A stretch of DNA of 64,000 nt from Bacillus mycoides (GCF_018742245.1 NZ_CP036132.1:2227001-2291000); one strand, 5' to 3'. Shown: positions 12,048 to 21,038, counted from the stretch's first letter. A program made the numbers and translations. The notes: a model not told the origin generated them from the sequence alone.

Positions 12048-12572
12048 TTGAAAGATTACATGTTAAAACAGTTTGATTATCATGTATGGGCTAATACACG
12101 CTTATTCAATCGATTAAAAGAGCTACCAAATTATGAGATAATCTTCAACGAAAAGGTACAGAGTGTATTTCCATCAATTAAGGATACTTTTGCACATATT
12201 TATATTACTGATTACGTATGGTTACACATATTACATGGTAAAAGTATGAGTGAGGCAATACAAGATCGTGAAAAACTACAAAAACAAGTCGAAGCAAAGT
12301 CGTTACATGAATTAGAAAAAATGTTTATAAATATGGCCAATCAGTATAAAGAATTTCTAAGTACACTAAAAGAAGTAAATGCTGTATTTGTTATTGAGAA
12401 CCCTTATGTAGGGAAATTAGAAACTTCAATTTTAGAGCTAGTACAACACGTCGTAAATCATGGTACATATCATAGAGGGAATATAACAGCGATGATTCGT
12501 CAACTTGGTCATTCCTCGACTATGATGGATTTTGTACTTTATTTACATATGGTTCAGAAGGATAGGGAATAA
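12048..12572 (+). CDS. DinB family protein
   Basis: A 174-residue protein with the DinB/YfiT four-helix features: DYHVWANTRLFNRLKEL near the N-terminus (first metal His), an internal ...HIYITDYVWLHIL, and HVVNHGTYHRGNITAMIRQL near residue 140 with the second and third His. These proteins bind a divalent metal, and some act as thiol S-transferases (bacillithiol-type); the substrate of this one is unknown. The start is TTG at 12048, nine bases after AAGGAGG. An in-frame ATG at 12060 is too far from the RBS. Confidence 0.9.
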   Translation: MKDYMLKQFDYHVWANTRLFNRLKELPNYEIIFNEKVQSVFPSIKDTFAHIYITDYVWLHILHGKSMSEAIQDREKLQKQVEAKSLHELEKMFINMANQYKEFLSTLKEVNAVFVIENPYVGKLETSILELVQHVVNHGTYHRGNITAMIRQLGHSSTMMDFVLYLHMVQKDRE

Positions 12573-12739
12573 TATAGTTTGAAAAAGGAATGCTGATTAT
12601 ATATGAGTCATTCTTTTTTTGATAGATTAACTGTGGCTTTAAAATAAAGTTATACTGTTTAAAGAAAGCGTTATTTATGTTAGTCATGAAGGCATATTCT
12701 TAAACTAATAGTTGTGTTTGTTTAAGTGGATAATAATTA

Positions 12740-12784
12740 AAACCCACATATTTTGAACAATCATGTTTCAAAATGTGTGAGTTT
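12740..12784 (-). terminator. Probable terminator of the AGCS symporter gene
   Basis: An 18-bp inverted repeat (12740-12757 with 12767-12784) with one mismatch and one G-U pair, about 60 bases after the symporter stop on the minus strand. The following tract is T-rich but interrupted. The rest of the 12573-12843 gap holds only a weak hairpin plus T-run near 12585-12620, at the end of the DinB gene. Confidence 0.6.
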
Positions 12785-12843
12785 ATTCTATATACAATCG
12801 ATATTTGTAATGAAATTTGAACTGACTTTATTTCAAGCAAACA

Positions 12844-14211
12844 TTAACTTGCCTGTTTTTTATTGCTTTTTTTAAATTTCTCTGCTTGTAAAAACCGATT
12901 TGTTTCAGCGACAACTACACCACTTAATCCAATTAGACCAATTAAGTTTGGTATCGCCATAAGTCCATTCGCAATATCGGCAAATGTCCATACAACACCT
13001 AATTTTAAATTAGCGCCAATAGCAATCATAACGATAAAGATTGCTTTATAATATCGTACAGCACCTTGTCCAAATAAATAAGCAACACACTTCTCTCCGT
13101 AATACGACCAACCTAAAATAGTAGAGTAGGCGAATAATATAATGGCGATACCGAGAATCATACTACCAGCAGTACCGAATACGGATTGGAATGCTAATGT
13201 TGTAGCTTCAACACCAGTTTTACCTGATTTCCATGCGCCTGTAGTAATTAATACTAGCCCCGTAATTGTACATACAATAAATGTATCTAGAAAAGTACCA
13301 GTCATAGAAACTAAAGCTTGTTTTGCAGGTGAATCTGTTTTGGCCGCAGCCGCAGCAATAGGAGCACTCCCTAAACCAGCCTCGTTAGCAAATACACCAC
13401 GCGCCATTCCGATTTGAATTGCAGATGCAACTGTTGCTCCGATAAAACCACCAGCAGCTGCAGTACCTTGAAATGCACCAGAAAAAATAAGTGAAAACGC
13501 TTCTGGAATTTGATCAAAGTGATAGAAGATAATAATAAGGCCAGCGATTACATAAAAGAAAGCTTTAATAGGAACGATAAATCCCGTCACTTTCCCGATT
13601 TTTTTTACACCGCCTAAAATGACAATAGCGATTAAAAAGGACATTAATATACCAGTTAAAGCAGGGGGTAAAGAGAAATTAATTCGCATTGCCTCTGCAA
13701 CTGAGTTAGATTGCACCATATTACCGATACCGAAAGAAGCAGTTGCACCGAATATAGCGAATAAAACAGCAAGCCATTTCTTACCTAAGCCACGCTCTAA
13801 ATAATACATTGGTCCACCTGAGTATTCACCATTTTCATTACTAACACGGTATTTCACTGCAAGGATTGCTTCGGCATACTTTGTTGCCATTCCGAATAAA
13901 GCAGTAATCCACATCCAAAAGATTGCGCCGGGTCCACCGATTGTCACAGCAGTTGCGACACCTGCTATATTTCCCATACCAATCGTTGCAGCCATAGCTG
14001 TCATCAGTGCTTGGAAGTGACTAATATCTCCAGAAGATGATGTATCCTCTGATTTTTTAAAAGCTAGTTTGTGAGCGTATATTAGTTTACTAAACTGTAA
14101 ACCTTTTAAGCGCACTGTGAGAATGATACCAGTTCCAACGAGTAGCAACAAAGTTGGTAACCCCCACACATACTGATTAATTTGTTCTAATACTTTACTT
14201 ACTGTTTCCAT
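12844..14211 (-). CDS. Alanine/glycine:cation symporter (AGCS family)
   Basis: A 455-residue polytopic membrane protein. The family signature region is clear: GMGNIAGVATAVTIGGPGA near residues 78-96, then a run of hydrophobic segments and GVFANEAGLGSAPIAAAAA near residue 270. AGCS members import alanine or glycine with Na+ or H+. The leader carries a tandem glycine riboswitch with a terminator immediately before the gene, which points to glycine as the physiological cue. The start ATG has a TTCTCC complement (GGAGAA) just upstream. Confidence 0.94.
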   Translation of the reverse strand: METVSKVLEQINQYVWGLPTLLLLVGTGIILTVRLKGLQFSKLIYAHKLAFKKSEDTSSSGDISHFQALMTAMAATIGMGNIAGVATAVTIGGPGAIFWMWITALFGMATKYAEAILAVKYRVSNENGEYSGGPMYYLERGLGKKWLAVLFAIFGATASFGIGNMVQSNSVAEAMRINFSLPPALTGILMSFLIAIVILGGVKKIGKVTGFIVPIKAFFYVIAGLIIIFYHFDQIPEAFSLIFSGAFQGTAAAGGFIGATVASAIQIGMARGVFANEAGLGSAPIAAAAAKTDSPAKQALVSMTGTFLDTFIVCTITGLVLITTGAWKSGKTGVEATTLAFQSVFGTAGSMILGIAIILFAYSTILGWSYYGEKCVAYLFGQGAVRYYKAIFIVMIAIGANLKLGVVWTFADIANGLMAIPNLIGLIGLSGVVVAETNRFLQAEKFKKSNKKQAS

Positions 14212-14230
14212 CTGTATTCTCCTTTTTTAG

Positions 14231-14265
14231 AAAAAATAAAAACCACTTCAAGGAAATGAAATGGT
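14231..14265 (-). terminator. Riboswitch-controlled terminator before the AGCS gene
   Basis: On the minus strand an 8-bp stem (14258-14265 with 14242-14249, one G-U pair) is followed by a T-run (complement of 14231-14241), only 20 bases before the start codon. It lies downstream of the glycine aptamers and is the natural expression platform: glycine binding would be expected to disfavour this hairpin. Confidence 0.75.
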
Positions 14266-14315
14266 CTCTGGAGAAACAAGGGATAGAAAAATAAACCGAT
14301 ACAAATCGGCATTTT

Positions 14316-14532
14316 CTTTCGCTTGTCTCTGTCCTTTTACCTGAGAGATTATCCGCTAGATTAGCGGATTTGCTCCTTCGGTGCTCGTTTTCCTCCGCGC
14401 TATACAAAAGCGAGAGGGAGTCTCTCCAGAGATTCGTCCCCATGCAGTTCTACTTGTAAACAAGACCTGAGAGTTTCAAAGTTGGTTCAGCAACTTTTTG
14501 CCCCGTCGGTAGATCAATAGACCTTCTCCTGA
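14316..14532 (-). ncRNA. Tandem glycine riboswitch (gcvT type)
   Basis: Reading the minus strand, two successive aptamers each show the conserved core. The first has ACCGACGGGGCAA then AAACTCTCAGGT. The second has CACCGAAGGAGCAA then TCTCTCAGGTAAAAGGACAG, with a GGAGAG stem at its start. This order and wording is the glycine riboswitch consensus. It precedes the AGCS symporter and its attenuator. The outer limits are approximate because I placed them by conserved motifs rather than by folding. Confidence 0.92.
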
Positions 14533-14752
14533 ATGGTTCATCCGAATTATAAAATTAAAAACGTAAACGCATTGATTGTGTATAGAATCAATAAAAATAT
14601 TATAGATATACAATTAGTGAAATGCAATCATTTTTTATTTTGAAATAGTAAATAAACTTATTTTTTTGATATTCCTAATTTATCTTCTATTTCATGATCC
14701 CGGGGAGATTATTTATTATATATTTGAAAAACGAATGGTGATAAAAGAGATG

Positions 14753-14786
14753 GGACGTAAATGACACCGTAGGATTCTTTACGTCC
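14753..14786. repeat. Short inverted repeat in the intergenic region
   Basis: GGACGTAAA (14753-14761) and TTTACGTCC (14778-14786) form a perfect 9-bp stem with a 16-base loop, about 90 bases upstream of the nucleotidyltransferase gene and without a T-run. It could be an operator or a structural leader. The rest of 14533-14877 is AT-rich; its left part presumably holds the promoter for the riboswitch transcript. Confidence 0.5.
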
Positions 14787-14877
14787 TACTCTCAAAATTT
14801 CAACTCTGAATTGTTTGAATTATAATTGTTGTATGTGTGGAATAAACCAATATTTTATAGGGAAATGAGTTGATAAA

Positions 14878-15699
14878 TTGCCAAGAATAAAAAAAATAGG
14901 GCGTTTTTGTCCTGTGGATGATAAAGGATTTATTATAAACGATGCACATTTTAATAAAATTCAGCCTGTGTTTTTGGAGGTAATACAAGAAATAAAGGAT
15001 ACTTGTTGTCAATTTTTGCGGGATGATTTGCACAGTGTTTATATAAGGGGTTCTATTCCAAGAGGGATTGGGATAGAAGGGATTGCAGATGTAGATATGA
15101 TTATATTAGTTCGAAAGGATCCTCAAGTAATAGACTTAAGCTGGAGAAAGAAGCTAGAAGTCCAAATTACACAGCAGTTTAATTGTATATCAGGAGTGGA
15201 GTTAAGTTTTTATAGTGAAAAAGAAGTAATAAACTCAGAAGATTTTTCTTTTATAGGATTTATGATTCAGACACATAGTGTATGTATATTAGGGGAAGAC
15301 GTAAAATTATATTTACCTAAATATAAAGTAAGTCAGGAGATAGTGTATGAACATCTCATTCATTTGCGGAAACAAATTGAACAAACACACGAAGAGTTAA
15401 TTCATAATAAGGACGTGGATGATATAGAGGATTGTTGTCGTTGGATCATGAAGATAGTAGTCAGGGCAGGTCTAGCATTAACAATTGATAGAGAAGGGCT
15501 TTATTCCAGGGACTTATATCCAGCATATGAGTTATTTAGTAAGCATTTTCCCGAACAAGAAAAAAATATGAGGAAAGCACTACAATATGTAATTGAGCCG
15601 ATAAAAGATATAGAAGAAATATTATCATTTTTAGATACGTTTGGTGATTGGTTAATAGAAAAAGCAGAGGATTCTTTGAAAAATACACAATTTCAATAA
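14878..15699 (+). CDS. Nucleotidyltransferase-domain protein
   Basis: About 273 residues. The segment RGSIPRGIGIEGIADVDMI (about 58-76) fits the pol-beta nucleotidyltransferase pattern G-S-...-D-x-D, with the two metal-binding aspartates in ADVD. The C-terminal half is helical. This resembles stand-alone aminoglycoside-type or AMP-transferring nucleotidyltransferases, but the acceptor cannot be told. The start is uncertain: the TTG at 14878 opens the frame with only a distant GGGA upstream, and no in-frame ATG precedes the domain. It appears monocistronic. Confidence 0.75.
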   Translation: MPRIKKIGRFCPVDDKGFIINDAHFNKIQPVFLEVIQEIKDTCCQFLRDDLHSVYIRGSIPRGIGIEGIADVDMIILVRKDPQVIDLSWRKKLEVQITQQFNCISGVELSFYSEKEVINSEDFSFIGFMIQTHSVCILGEDVKLYLPKYKVSQEIVYEHLIHLRKQIEQTHEELIHNKDVDDIEDCCRWIMKIVVRAGLALTIDREGLYSRDLYPAYELFSKHFPEQEKNMRKALQYVIEPIKDIEEILSFLDTFGDWLIEKAEDSLKNTQFQ

Positions 15700-15756
15700 A
15701 CTATAATTTAATTATGTAAACAGATTATATTGAAGCAAAGAAGAGAGGCGAGATAT

Positions 15757-16110
15757 TTGGATTTTTACATTGTGGATATATTTTCGCAAGGTAAGTATTC
15801 AGGTAATCAACTTGCAGTGTTTATGGCAAATCAGGAATTTTCTAGTTAGGAAATCAATAATCTAAATGCCCGTGATTTTGCAGATTATTATGGAATCCCA
15901 GAGGATGCGGCAACAGGAAGCTCAAATGGATTTTTAGCGGCGTATCTTATAAAATATCGTTATTTTGGAACTGAAAAGATAAATATTCGTGTTGAACAAG
16001 GTTATGAGATAAATCGCCATTCTCTAATACATATACAAGCGGAGGTGATTGAGAGTAAAATTAATGTTTGCGTTGGTGGAAAAGTAGAAAGTATTGCAAG
16101 TGGGAAATGA
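15757..16110 (+). pseudogene. PhzF-family protein remnant (internal stop and deletion)
   Basis: One frame encodes YIVDIFSQGKYSGNQLAVF at the start and EDAATGSSNGFLAAYLI further on. These are the N-terminal and C-terminal halves of PhzF-type isomerase/epimerase proteins. The frame has a TAG at 15847 (codon 31), and only about 117 codons separate start and end where the family needs roughly 260-300, so the middle is gone. GAGAGGCGAG serves as an RBS before the TTG at 15757. No intact product is possible. Confidence 0.85.
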
Positions 16111-16134
16111 ACCGTATCATAAGGGGGATTAGAA

Positions 16135-16764
16135 ATGCTATTAAAAACAATATTTTGCAAGGTGGAAGAAGAGAAAAGGGAATTGTTTTCTGATGCACAA
16201 GAAAAATGGCGTGATTTACAGTATTTAGACGGATTCCATGGACAATTTGGTGGGTGGAATGAAGAAGAAGCGTGTGTATATACTTTATGGGAAGATAGAA
16301 ATGCATATCAATCATTCATGAATGATGCTCATGATACAATTTTTTTAAATAGTAATCAAGAAGGCACATATATTTCCTGTAATATTGAAATGTTTCAAAC
16401 GTTGTATGATATAACAGAAACTCCTTTGAAAGACGTAATTGCACAAGGGTCATTTGTAAGAGTTGCAATTTGCGATGTGAAAGAAGGAAAAGAAAAGAAT
16501 TTTTTACATACGCAAGAAACAATTTGGAATAAAGGAATGGAAAATGCAAAAGGGATATTAGGTGGAGTTGTAGGGAAGTCTTTAAAGAATGAAAATCGTT
16601 ACATAGTATTAACTTATTGGCAAGATGAAATAGTACATGAACGTTATATGAAAGAAATTTTTCCTGAGTTATATCAGTTAGCAAATGTAAATGAGTATGT
16701 TGAAAATATAAATGGAAAGAAAGTTATTAGGAAGGAAGAATGGTCTGTTGCCGCTTCGAAATAA
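16135..16764 (+). CDS. YdbC-like (DUF4937) protein
   Basis: A 209-residue soluble protein with RBS AAGGGGGATT seven bases before the ATG. It looks like two related halves: WRDLQYLDGFHGQFGGW and YTLWEDRNAYQSFM in the first, and KGILGGVVGKSL with VLTYWQDEIVHERYM in the second. The pattern of strand, helix and 'W-D/E' strand in each half is that of dimeric alpha/beta-barrel, antibiotic-monooxygenase-like folds. I associate it with the YdbC/DUF4937 family of unknown function. It begins 24 bases after the PhzF remnant. Confidence 0.75.
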   Translation: MLLKTIFCKVEEEKRELFSDAQEKWRDLQYLDGFHGQFGGWNEEEACVYTLWEDRNAYQSFMNDAHDTIFLNSNQEGTYISCNIEMFQTLYDITETPLKDVIAQGSFVRVAICDVKEGKEKNFLHTQETIWNKGMENAKGILGGVVGKSLKNENRYIVLTYWQDEIVHERYMKEIFPELYQLANVNEYVENINGKKVIRKEEWSVAASK

Positions 16765-16861
16765 AGTTAGAACTTGTTAAAGTAGCTGGTTTAGATAAAG
16801 TTGAAATGGAACGTTTGTTCTTGTATAATTGTTTTGTACAAGAACAAGAGGGGGTATTTAA

Positions 16862-17227
16862 ATGAGTAAAGTTTTAAGATTTGAATTGCAAGTTCCAAAC
16901 CCTGAAGAAGCTATTCAATTTTATACAAATAGTTTTGGATGGAAGTTTGAAAAAATGCCTGGGCCACATGACTATTGGTTCATAATTACAGGTGAGAGTG
17001 ATAGACCTGGTATCGATGGTGGATTAATGAAATCACCTGATGGTGCTACTAGGACGACTAATTCGATTGAAGTACCTTCAGTTGATGAGTACATAAAGAA
17101 AGTTACTGAAAATGGTGGACAAGTAGTTGTACCTAAAACTGCTATTCCTAATATGGGTTACTTTGCTTATTGTATAGATAATCAAGGGCTTCTTTTTGGA
17201 GTATGTGAAGAAAATATTGAAGCATAA
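16862..17227 (+). CDS. VOC family (glyoxalase-like) protein
   Basis: A 121-residue single-domain protein with the beta-alpha-beta-beta-beta pattern of the vicinal oxygen chelate superfamily: ELQVPNPEEAIQFYTNSFGW at the start, a central PGIDGGLM and a C-terminal DNQGLLFGVCEEN. Members include glyoxalases, dioxygenases and drug-sequestering proteins; nothing here sets the substrate. AAGAGGGGGT precedes the ATG. The gene has its own promoter region and no neighbour in the same transcript. Confidence 0.88.
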   Translation: MSKVLRFELQVPNPEEAIQFYTNSFGWKFEKMPGPHDYWFIITGESDRPGIDGGLMKSPDGATRTTNSIEVPSVDEYIKKVTENGGQVVVPKTAIPNMGYFAYCIDNQGLLFGVCEENIEA

Positions 17228-17683
17228 AAAATTAGGGGCTTTTGAGATTACTTTGTTTGTTGAACGATATTGAATGATGTTTTCAATTAAAGGTTATAAT
17301 TATTAAAAACCCTTTTGTATAAAAACTAGTATTATTTTAGCTGAAGAAGGATCCATTTTGATTATTTTCAAAAGGATTCTTTTTTGTTTTTCACATATTG
17401 TGAGTTATTTAGGCATTATTAATCAAACTTATATCGGTATATTATCTATGAAAAAAGTAAATAAATGATGTTATATTCAAGGGTTAATCTATTGACTGCT
17501 AAACAGTTTGAGGTGAAAAGGAAAAGAGGACCAATTATTTTCGTGTAAACATGTAATTAAGTGAAGACGTCATATACCCTTTCATGTTAATATATTTAAG
17601 TTATAATAGGAGGCTTACCCTTTTGTATTGTACGGTAGAAGCAGTGTGAGCTTGAAATTTTTTATGAAAAGGATGTGCCTAAC
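17228..17683. other. Intergenic region with one terminator
   Basis: About 456 bases without a gene. A hairpin followed by a T-run lies near 17344-17386 (AGAAGGATCC...GGATTCTTTTTT) and probably ends the VOC transcript. The rest is AT-rich and must contain the promoter of the pseudouridine synthase; I see no structured leader or further ORF. Confidence 0.6.
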
Positions 17684-18391
17684 TTGCGTATCAATAAATT
17701 TATTAGTGAAGCTGGAAAAGCGTCTCGACGTGGAGCAGATAAGTTAATTAACGAGAGAAAAGTAATTATTAACGGTAAGGTTGCAAAAATTGGTGACCAA
17801 GTAAATCCAGGTGATGACGTACGAGTAAATGGAGAGCAACTTCGTATTGCTCGAGACCATGTGTATATCGCTTTAAATAAACCAGTAGGTATTACATGTA
17901 CAAGTGAAAAAGCAGTAAAAGGTAATATTATCGATTTAGTGAATCATCCTTTACGAATCAATCACATTGGACGTCTCGATAAAGACTCAGACGGTTTAAT
18001 TTTGTTAACGAATGATGGCGATATCGTTAATGAGATTTTACGTGCTGAAAACAAACATGAGAAAGAATATATCGTTTCAGTAGATAAGCCGATTACACCG
18101 GAGTTTTTAGAGAAAATGGCAGCAGGTGTTAAAATTTTAGATACAAAAACTCTTCCTTGTGAGATTACACAGTTATCAAAATATGAGTTCCAAATTATTT
18201 TAACGCAAGGATTGAATCGTCAAATTCGCCGTATGTGTGAAGCTTTAGGTTATCAAGTATACACGTTAAAACGTACGAGAATTATGAATATTGAGTTGAA
18301 TAATTTACCAGTTGGACAGTGGAGAGATTTATCGAAAAAAGAGAAAAAACGACTATTTTCAGATTTGAATTACGAACCACAAGATTGGTAA
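17684..18391 (+). CDS. rluF: 23S rRNA pseudouridine synthase, RluF/RsuA type
   Basis: About 235 residues: an N-terminal S4 RNA-binding domain (LRINKFISEAGKASRRGADK, residues 1-20), then the RsuA/RluB/E/F catalytic domain with IGRLDKDSDGLILLTNDG near residue 92, whose first Asp is the catalytic residue. These enzymes isomerise a specific uridine in rRNA; the RluF assignment (U2604) is by overall likeness. I chose the TTG at 17684: AAAAGGA ends ten bases before it, while the in-frame GTG at 17675 overlaps the RBS. A hairpin with a T-run (18404-18436) follows the stop. Confidence 0.9.
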   Translation: MRINKFISEAGKASRRGADKLINERKVIINGKVAKIGDQVNPGDDVRVNGEQLRIARDHVYIALNKPVGITCTSEKAVKGNIIDLVNHPLRINHIGRLDKDSDGLILLTNDGDIVNEILRAENKHEKEYIVSVDKPITPEFLEKMAAGVKILDTKTLPCEITQLSKYEFQIILTQGLNRQIRRMCEALGYQVYTLKRTRIMNIELNNLPVGQWRDLSKKEKKRLFSDLNYEPQDW

Positions 18392-18403
18392 AAAAGAGAA
18401 GGG

Positions 18404-18436
18404 GAAATCAAAAAATGTTTTTGGTTTCTTTTTTTA
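18404..18436 (+). terminator. Terminator after the pseudouridine synthase
   Basis: An 11-bp stem with one mismatch (18404-18414 with 18418-18428) and a short loop, followed by a run of T. Confidence 0.75.
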
Positions 18437-18483
18437 TTGAATAAAAAATGTATTTTTAACACTTGTAAAAATGGATTGAATAG

Positions 18484-18503
18484 GATATATTAAATAACAA
18501 TAA
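18484..18503 (+). repeat. 20-bp direct repeat, left copy (flanks T-box/thrS cassette)
   Basis: This 20-base AT-rich word, beginning GATATATTAAAT, recurs exactly at 21019-21038, just after thrS. The left copy lies 16 bases before the first T-box leader. Confidence 0.85.
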
Positions 18504-18519
18504 ATGGATTTGTTACAAA

Positions 18520-18757
18520 AGCAAAGAAAAGGACACGAGTTATTTTAAACGGTTATACAGAGAGGGAAGAAAAGCTGAGAACTTCCTAACGCAGAAAAAT
18601 AACTTACCACCTTAGAGCTGCACTGGGGAAATCAAGTATCTAGTGCCGTGTAAGCGACGTTATCGCAAAAGAAGCCATTATGTTTTTTGTGATGGGAATC
18701 TGGGTGGAACCACGAATATAAGCATATTCGTCCCTATTTACTAGGGATGAATATGCT
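18520..18757 (+). ncRNA. T-box leader 1 (threonine) with terminator
   Basis: A tRNA-sensing leader. The conserved T-box GGGTGGAACCACG is at 18702-18714. A long terminator stem follows (AGCATATTCGTCCCTA pairing with the segment ending near 18756), then a T-run. Stem I base pairing is visible between GAGTTATTTT and AAAATAAC. Uncharged tRNA-Thr would stabilise the antiterminator. I could not fix the specifier codon with confidence; ACC and ACG both occur near the expected place. Confidence 0.92.
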
Positions 18758-18780
18758 TTTTTATATTTTATTTCATAATA

Positions 18781-19020
18781 AGCGAAGAAAAGGACATGAG
18801 TTATTTTAACCGGTTATACAGAGAAGGAAGGAAAGCTGAGAACTTCCTAACGCAGAAAAATAACTTACCACCTTAGAGCTGCACTGGGGAAATCAAGTAT
18901 CTAGTGCCGTGTAAACGACGTTACCGTAAAAGAAGCCATTACATTTTTGTGATGGGAATCTGGGTGGAACCACGGGTAAAAGCACACTCGTCCCTATTTT
19001 AGGGATGAGTGTGCTTTTTA
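18781..19020 (+). ncRNA. T-box leader 2 (threonine) with terminator
   Basis: A second complete T-box leader, offset 261 bases from the first and nearly identical to it. GGGTGGAACCACG is at 18962-18974, and the terminator stem pairs 18981-18995 with 19001-19015 before a T-run. In series with leader 1, it means RNA polymerase must pass two tRNA-controlled terminators before thrS. Confidence 0.92.
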
Positions 19021-19042
19021 TTATGAAATGGAGAGATGAAAA

Positions 19043-20962
19043 ATGAAAGAACAGATGATCGAAATTAAATTTCCAGATGGTAGCGTTAAAGAATTTGTGA
19101 AAGGTATTACTTTAGAAGAAATCGCTGGTTCGATTAGTAGCAGCTTGAAAAAGAAAGCAGTCGCAGGAAAAGTTAATGAGCAGTCTTTTGATTTACGACG
19201 AAACATTGAAGAGAATGCAGAAGTAGAAATTATTACTATTGACTCAAATGAAGGTGTAGAAATTGCAAGACACTCTGCGGCACATATATTAGCGCAAGCT
19301 GTGAAAAGAATTTATGGTGATGTGAAGCTTGGAGTAGGGCCAGTTATTGAGAATGGATTTTATTATGATATGGATCTTCAAAGTAGTGTAAACGTAGAAG
19401 ATTTACCGAAAATAGAAAAAGAAATGAAAAATATTATAAATGAAAATGTAAAGATAGAACGAGTTGAAATCTCTCGAGAAGAAGCAAAAAAACTGTTTCA
19501 AGAAATGAATGATAGTTTGAAATTAGAGCTTTTAGAAGCAATTCCTAATGAGGAAAGTGTAACACTTTATAAACAAGGTGAATTTGTAGATTTATGTAGA
19601 GGACCACATTTGCCATCTACTGGTTATCTGAAAGCATTTCAATTAACTCATGTTTCTGGTGCATATTGGCGAGGTGATAGTAACAATCAAGTGCTTCAGC
19701 GTATATACGGTGTGGCATTTGCTTCACAAAAAGAATTAGAAAATTATTTGCATTTTGTTGAAGAGGCTGCGAAGAGAAATCATCGGAAATTAGGTAGTGA
19801 ACTTGAATTGTTTATGTTTTCGGAAGAGGCTCCGGGAATGCCGTTTTACTTGCCAAAAGGACAGATTATTCGCAATGAATTAGAAGCATTTTTAAGAAAA
19901 ATTCAAAATGAGTACAATTATCAAGAAGTGCGCACTCCATTTATGATGAATCAAGAATTATGGGAGAAGTCAGGACACTGGGGACATTACAAAGACAATA
20001 TGTATTTCTCAGAAGTGGATCATAAAAGTTTTGCATTAAAACCGATGAACTGCCCAGGCCATATGCTTATGTTTAAAAATAAATTACATTCTTATCGTGA
20101 ATTACCGATTCGTATGTGTGAGTTCGGTCAAGTGCATCGACATGAATTTAGTGGCGCTTTAAACGGATTATTAAGAGTTCGTACTTTCTGCCAAGATGAT
20201 GCTCATTTATTTGTAACACCAGAACAAATTGAAGATGAAATCAAATCAGTAATGGCGCAAATTGATTACGTATATAAAACTTTTGGATTTGAGTATGAAG
20301 TAGAGCTTTCTACTCGTCCAGAAGATTCAATGGGTGATGATAAATTATGGGAGCAAGCAGAAGCAGCATTAGCAAATGTATTACAATCATTAAATTATAA
20401 ATATAGATTAAATGAAGGTGATGGTGCATTTTACGGACCGAAAATTGATTTCCATATTAAAGATGCTTTAAATAGAAGTCATCAGTGCGGAACAATCCAG
20501 CTTGATTTCCAAATGCCAGAGAAATTTGATTTAAATTATATAGATGAGAATAATGAAAAGAGAAGACCAGTTGTCATTCACCGAGCAGTTTTAGGATCTT
20601 TAGATCGTTTCTTAGCAATATTAATTGAGCACTTTGGAGGCGCGTTCCCAGCGTGGGTGGCACCGGTTCAAGTGAAAGTAATTCCAGTTTCAAATGCAGT
20701 ACATGAACAGTATGCAAAAGAAATTGAAGATAAACTAAAACAAGCGGGTATTCGTGTTGAACGGGATATTCGAAGTGAAAAATTAGGATATAAAATAAGA
20801 GAAGCGCAAATGCAGAAAGTTCCATATGTCCTTGTTATTGGTGATAAAGAAATGGAAAGCAAAGCTGTAAATGTACGAAAATATGGGGAAGAGAAGTCGG
20901 AAGTTGTTGAACTAGATGCGTTTGTGGAAAGTATGAAAGAGGAAATAAAAAATAGGAAATAG
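19043..20962 (+). CDS. thrS: Threonyl-tRNA synthetase
   Basis: A 639-residue class II synthetase of standard length. It has an N-terminal TGS domain (1-62), an editing domain with HSAAHILAQAV near residue 77, and the catalytic core with MNCPGHM near 335 (zinc Cys), RVRTFCQDDAHLF (motif 2) and SHQCGTIQLDFQMP. The C-terminal anticodon-binding domain starts near 545 (APVQVKVIPVS). Two T-box leaders control it. Bacilli often carry two such enzymes (ThrS and the inducible ThrZ); the multiple leaders are reminiscent of thrZ, so this may be the starvation-induced copy. A terminator follows. Confidence 0.97.
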   Translation: MKEQMIEIKFPDGSVKEFVKGITLEEIAGSISSSLKKKAVAGKVNEQSFDLRRNIEENAEVEIITIDSNEGVEIARHSAAHILAQAVKRIYGDVKLGVGPVIENGFYYDMDLQSSVNVEDLPKIEKEMKNIINENVKIERVEISREEAKKLFQEMNDSLKLELLEAIPNEESVTLYKQGEFVDLCRGPHLPSTGYLKAFQLTHVSGAYWRGDSNNQVLQRIYGVAFASQKELENYLHFVEEAAKRNHRKLGSELELFMFSEEAPGMPFYLPKGQIIRNELEAFLRKIQNEYNYQEVRTPFMMNQELWEKSGHWGHYKDNMYFSEVDHKSFALKPMNCPGHMLMFKNKLHSYRELPIRMCEFGQVHRHEFSGALNGLLRVRTFCQDDAHLFVTPEQIEDEIKSVMAQIDYVYKTFGFEYEVELSTRPEDSMGDDKLWEQAEAALANVLQSLNYKYRLNEGDGAFYGPKIDFHIKDALNRSHQCGTIQLDFQMPEKFDLNYIDENNEKRRPVVIHRAVLGSLDRFLAILIEHFGGAFPAWVAPVQVKVIPVSNAVHEQYAKEIEDKLKQAGIRVERDIRSEKLGYKIREAQMQKVPYVLVIGDKEMESKAVNVRKYGEEKSEVVELDAFVESMKEEIKNRK

Positions 20963-21018
20963 AGATTGATAATAAAACACACCATTAATTCTGTAATACT
21001 GAATTTAAAGTAATTAAA

Positions 21019-21038
21019 GATATATTAAATAACAATAA
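21019..21038 (+). repeat. 20-bp direct repeat, right copy
   Basis: Exact copy of 18484-18503, 57 bases after the thrS stop and just before its terminator. Confidence 0.85.

Noticed and set aside
14195..14443. An 82-codon minus-strand frame upstream of the AGCS gene.
   Set aside because: It lies inside the glycine riboswitch and its attenuator; the sequence is explained by RNA structure.
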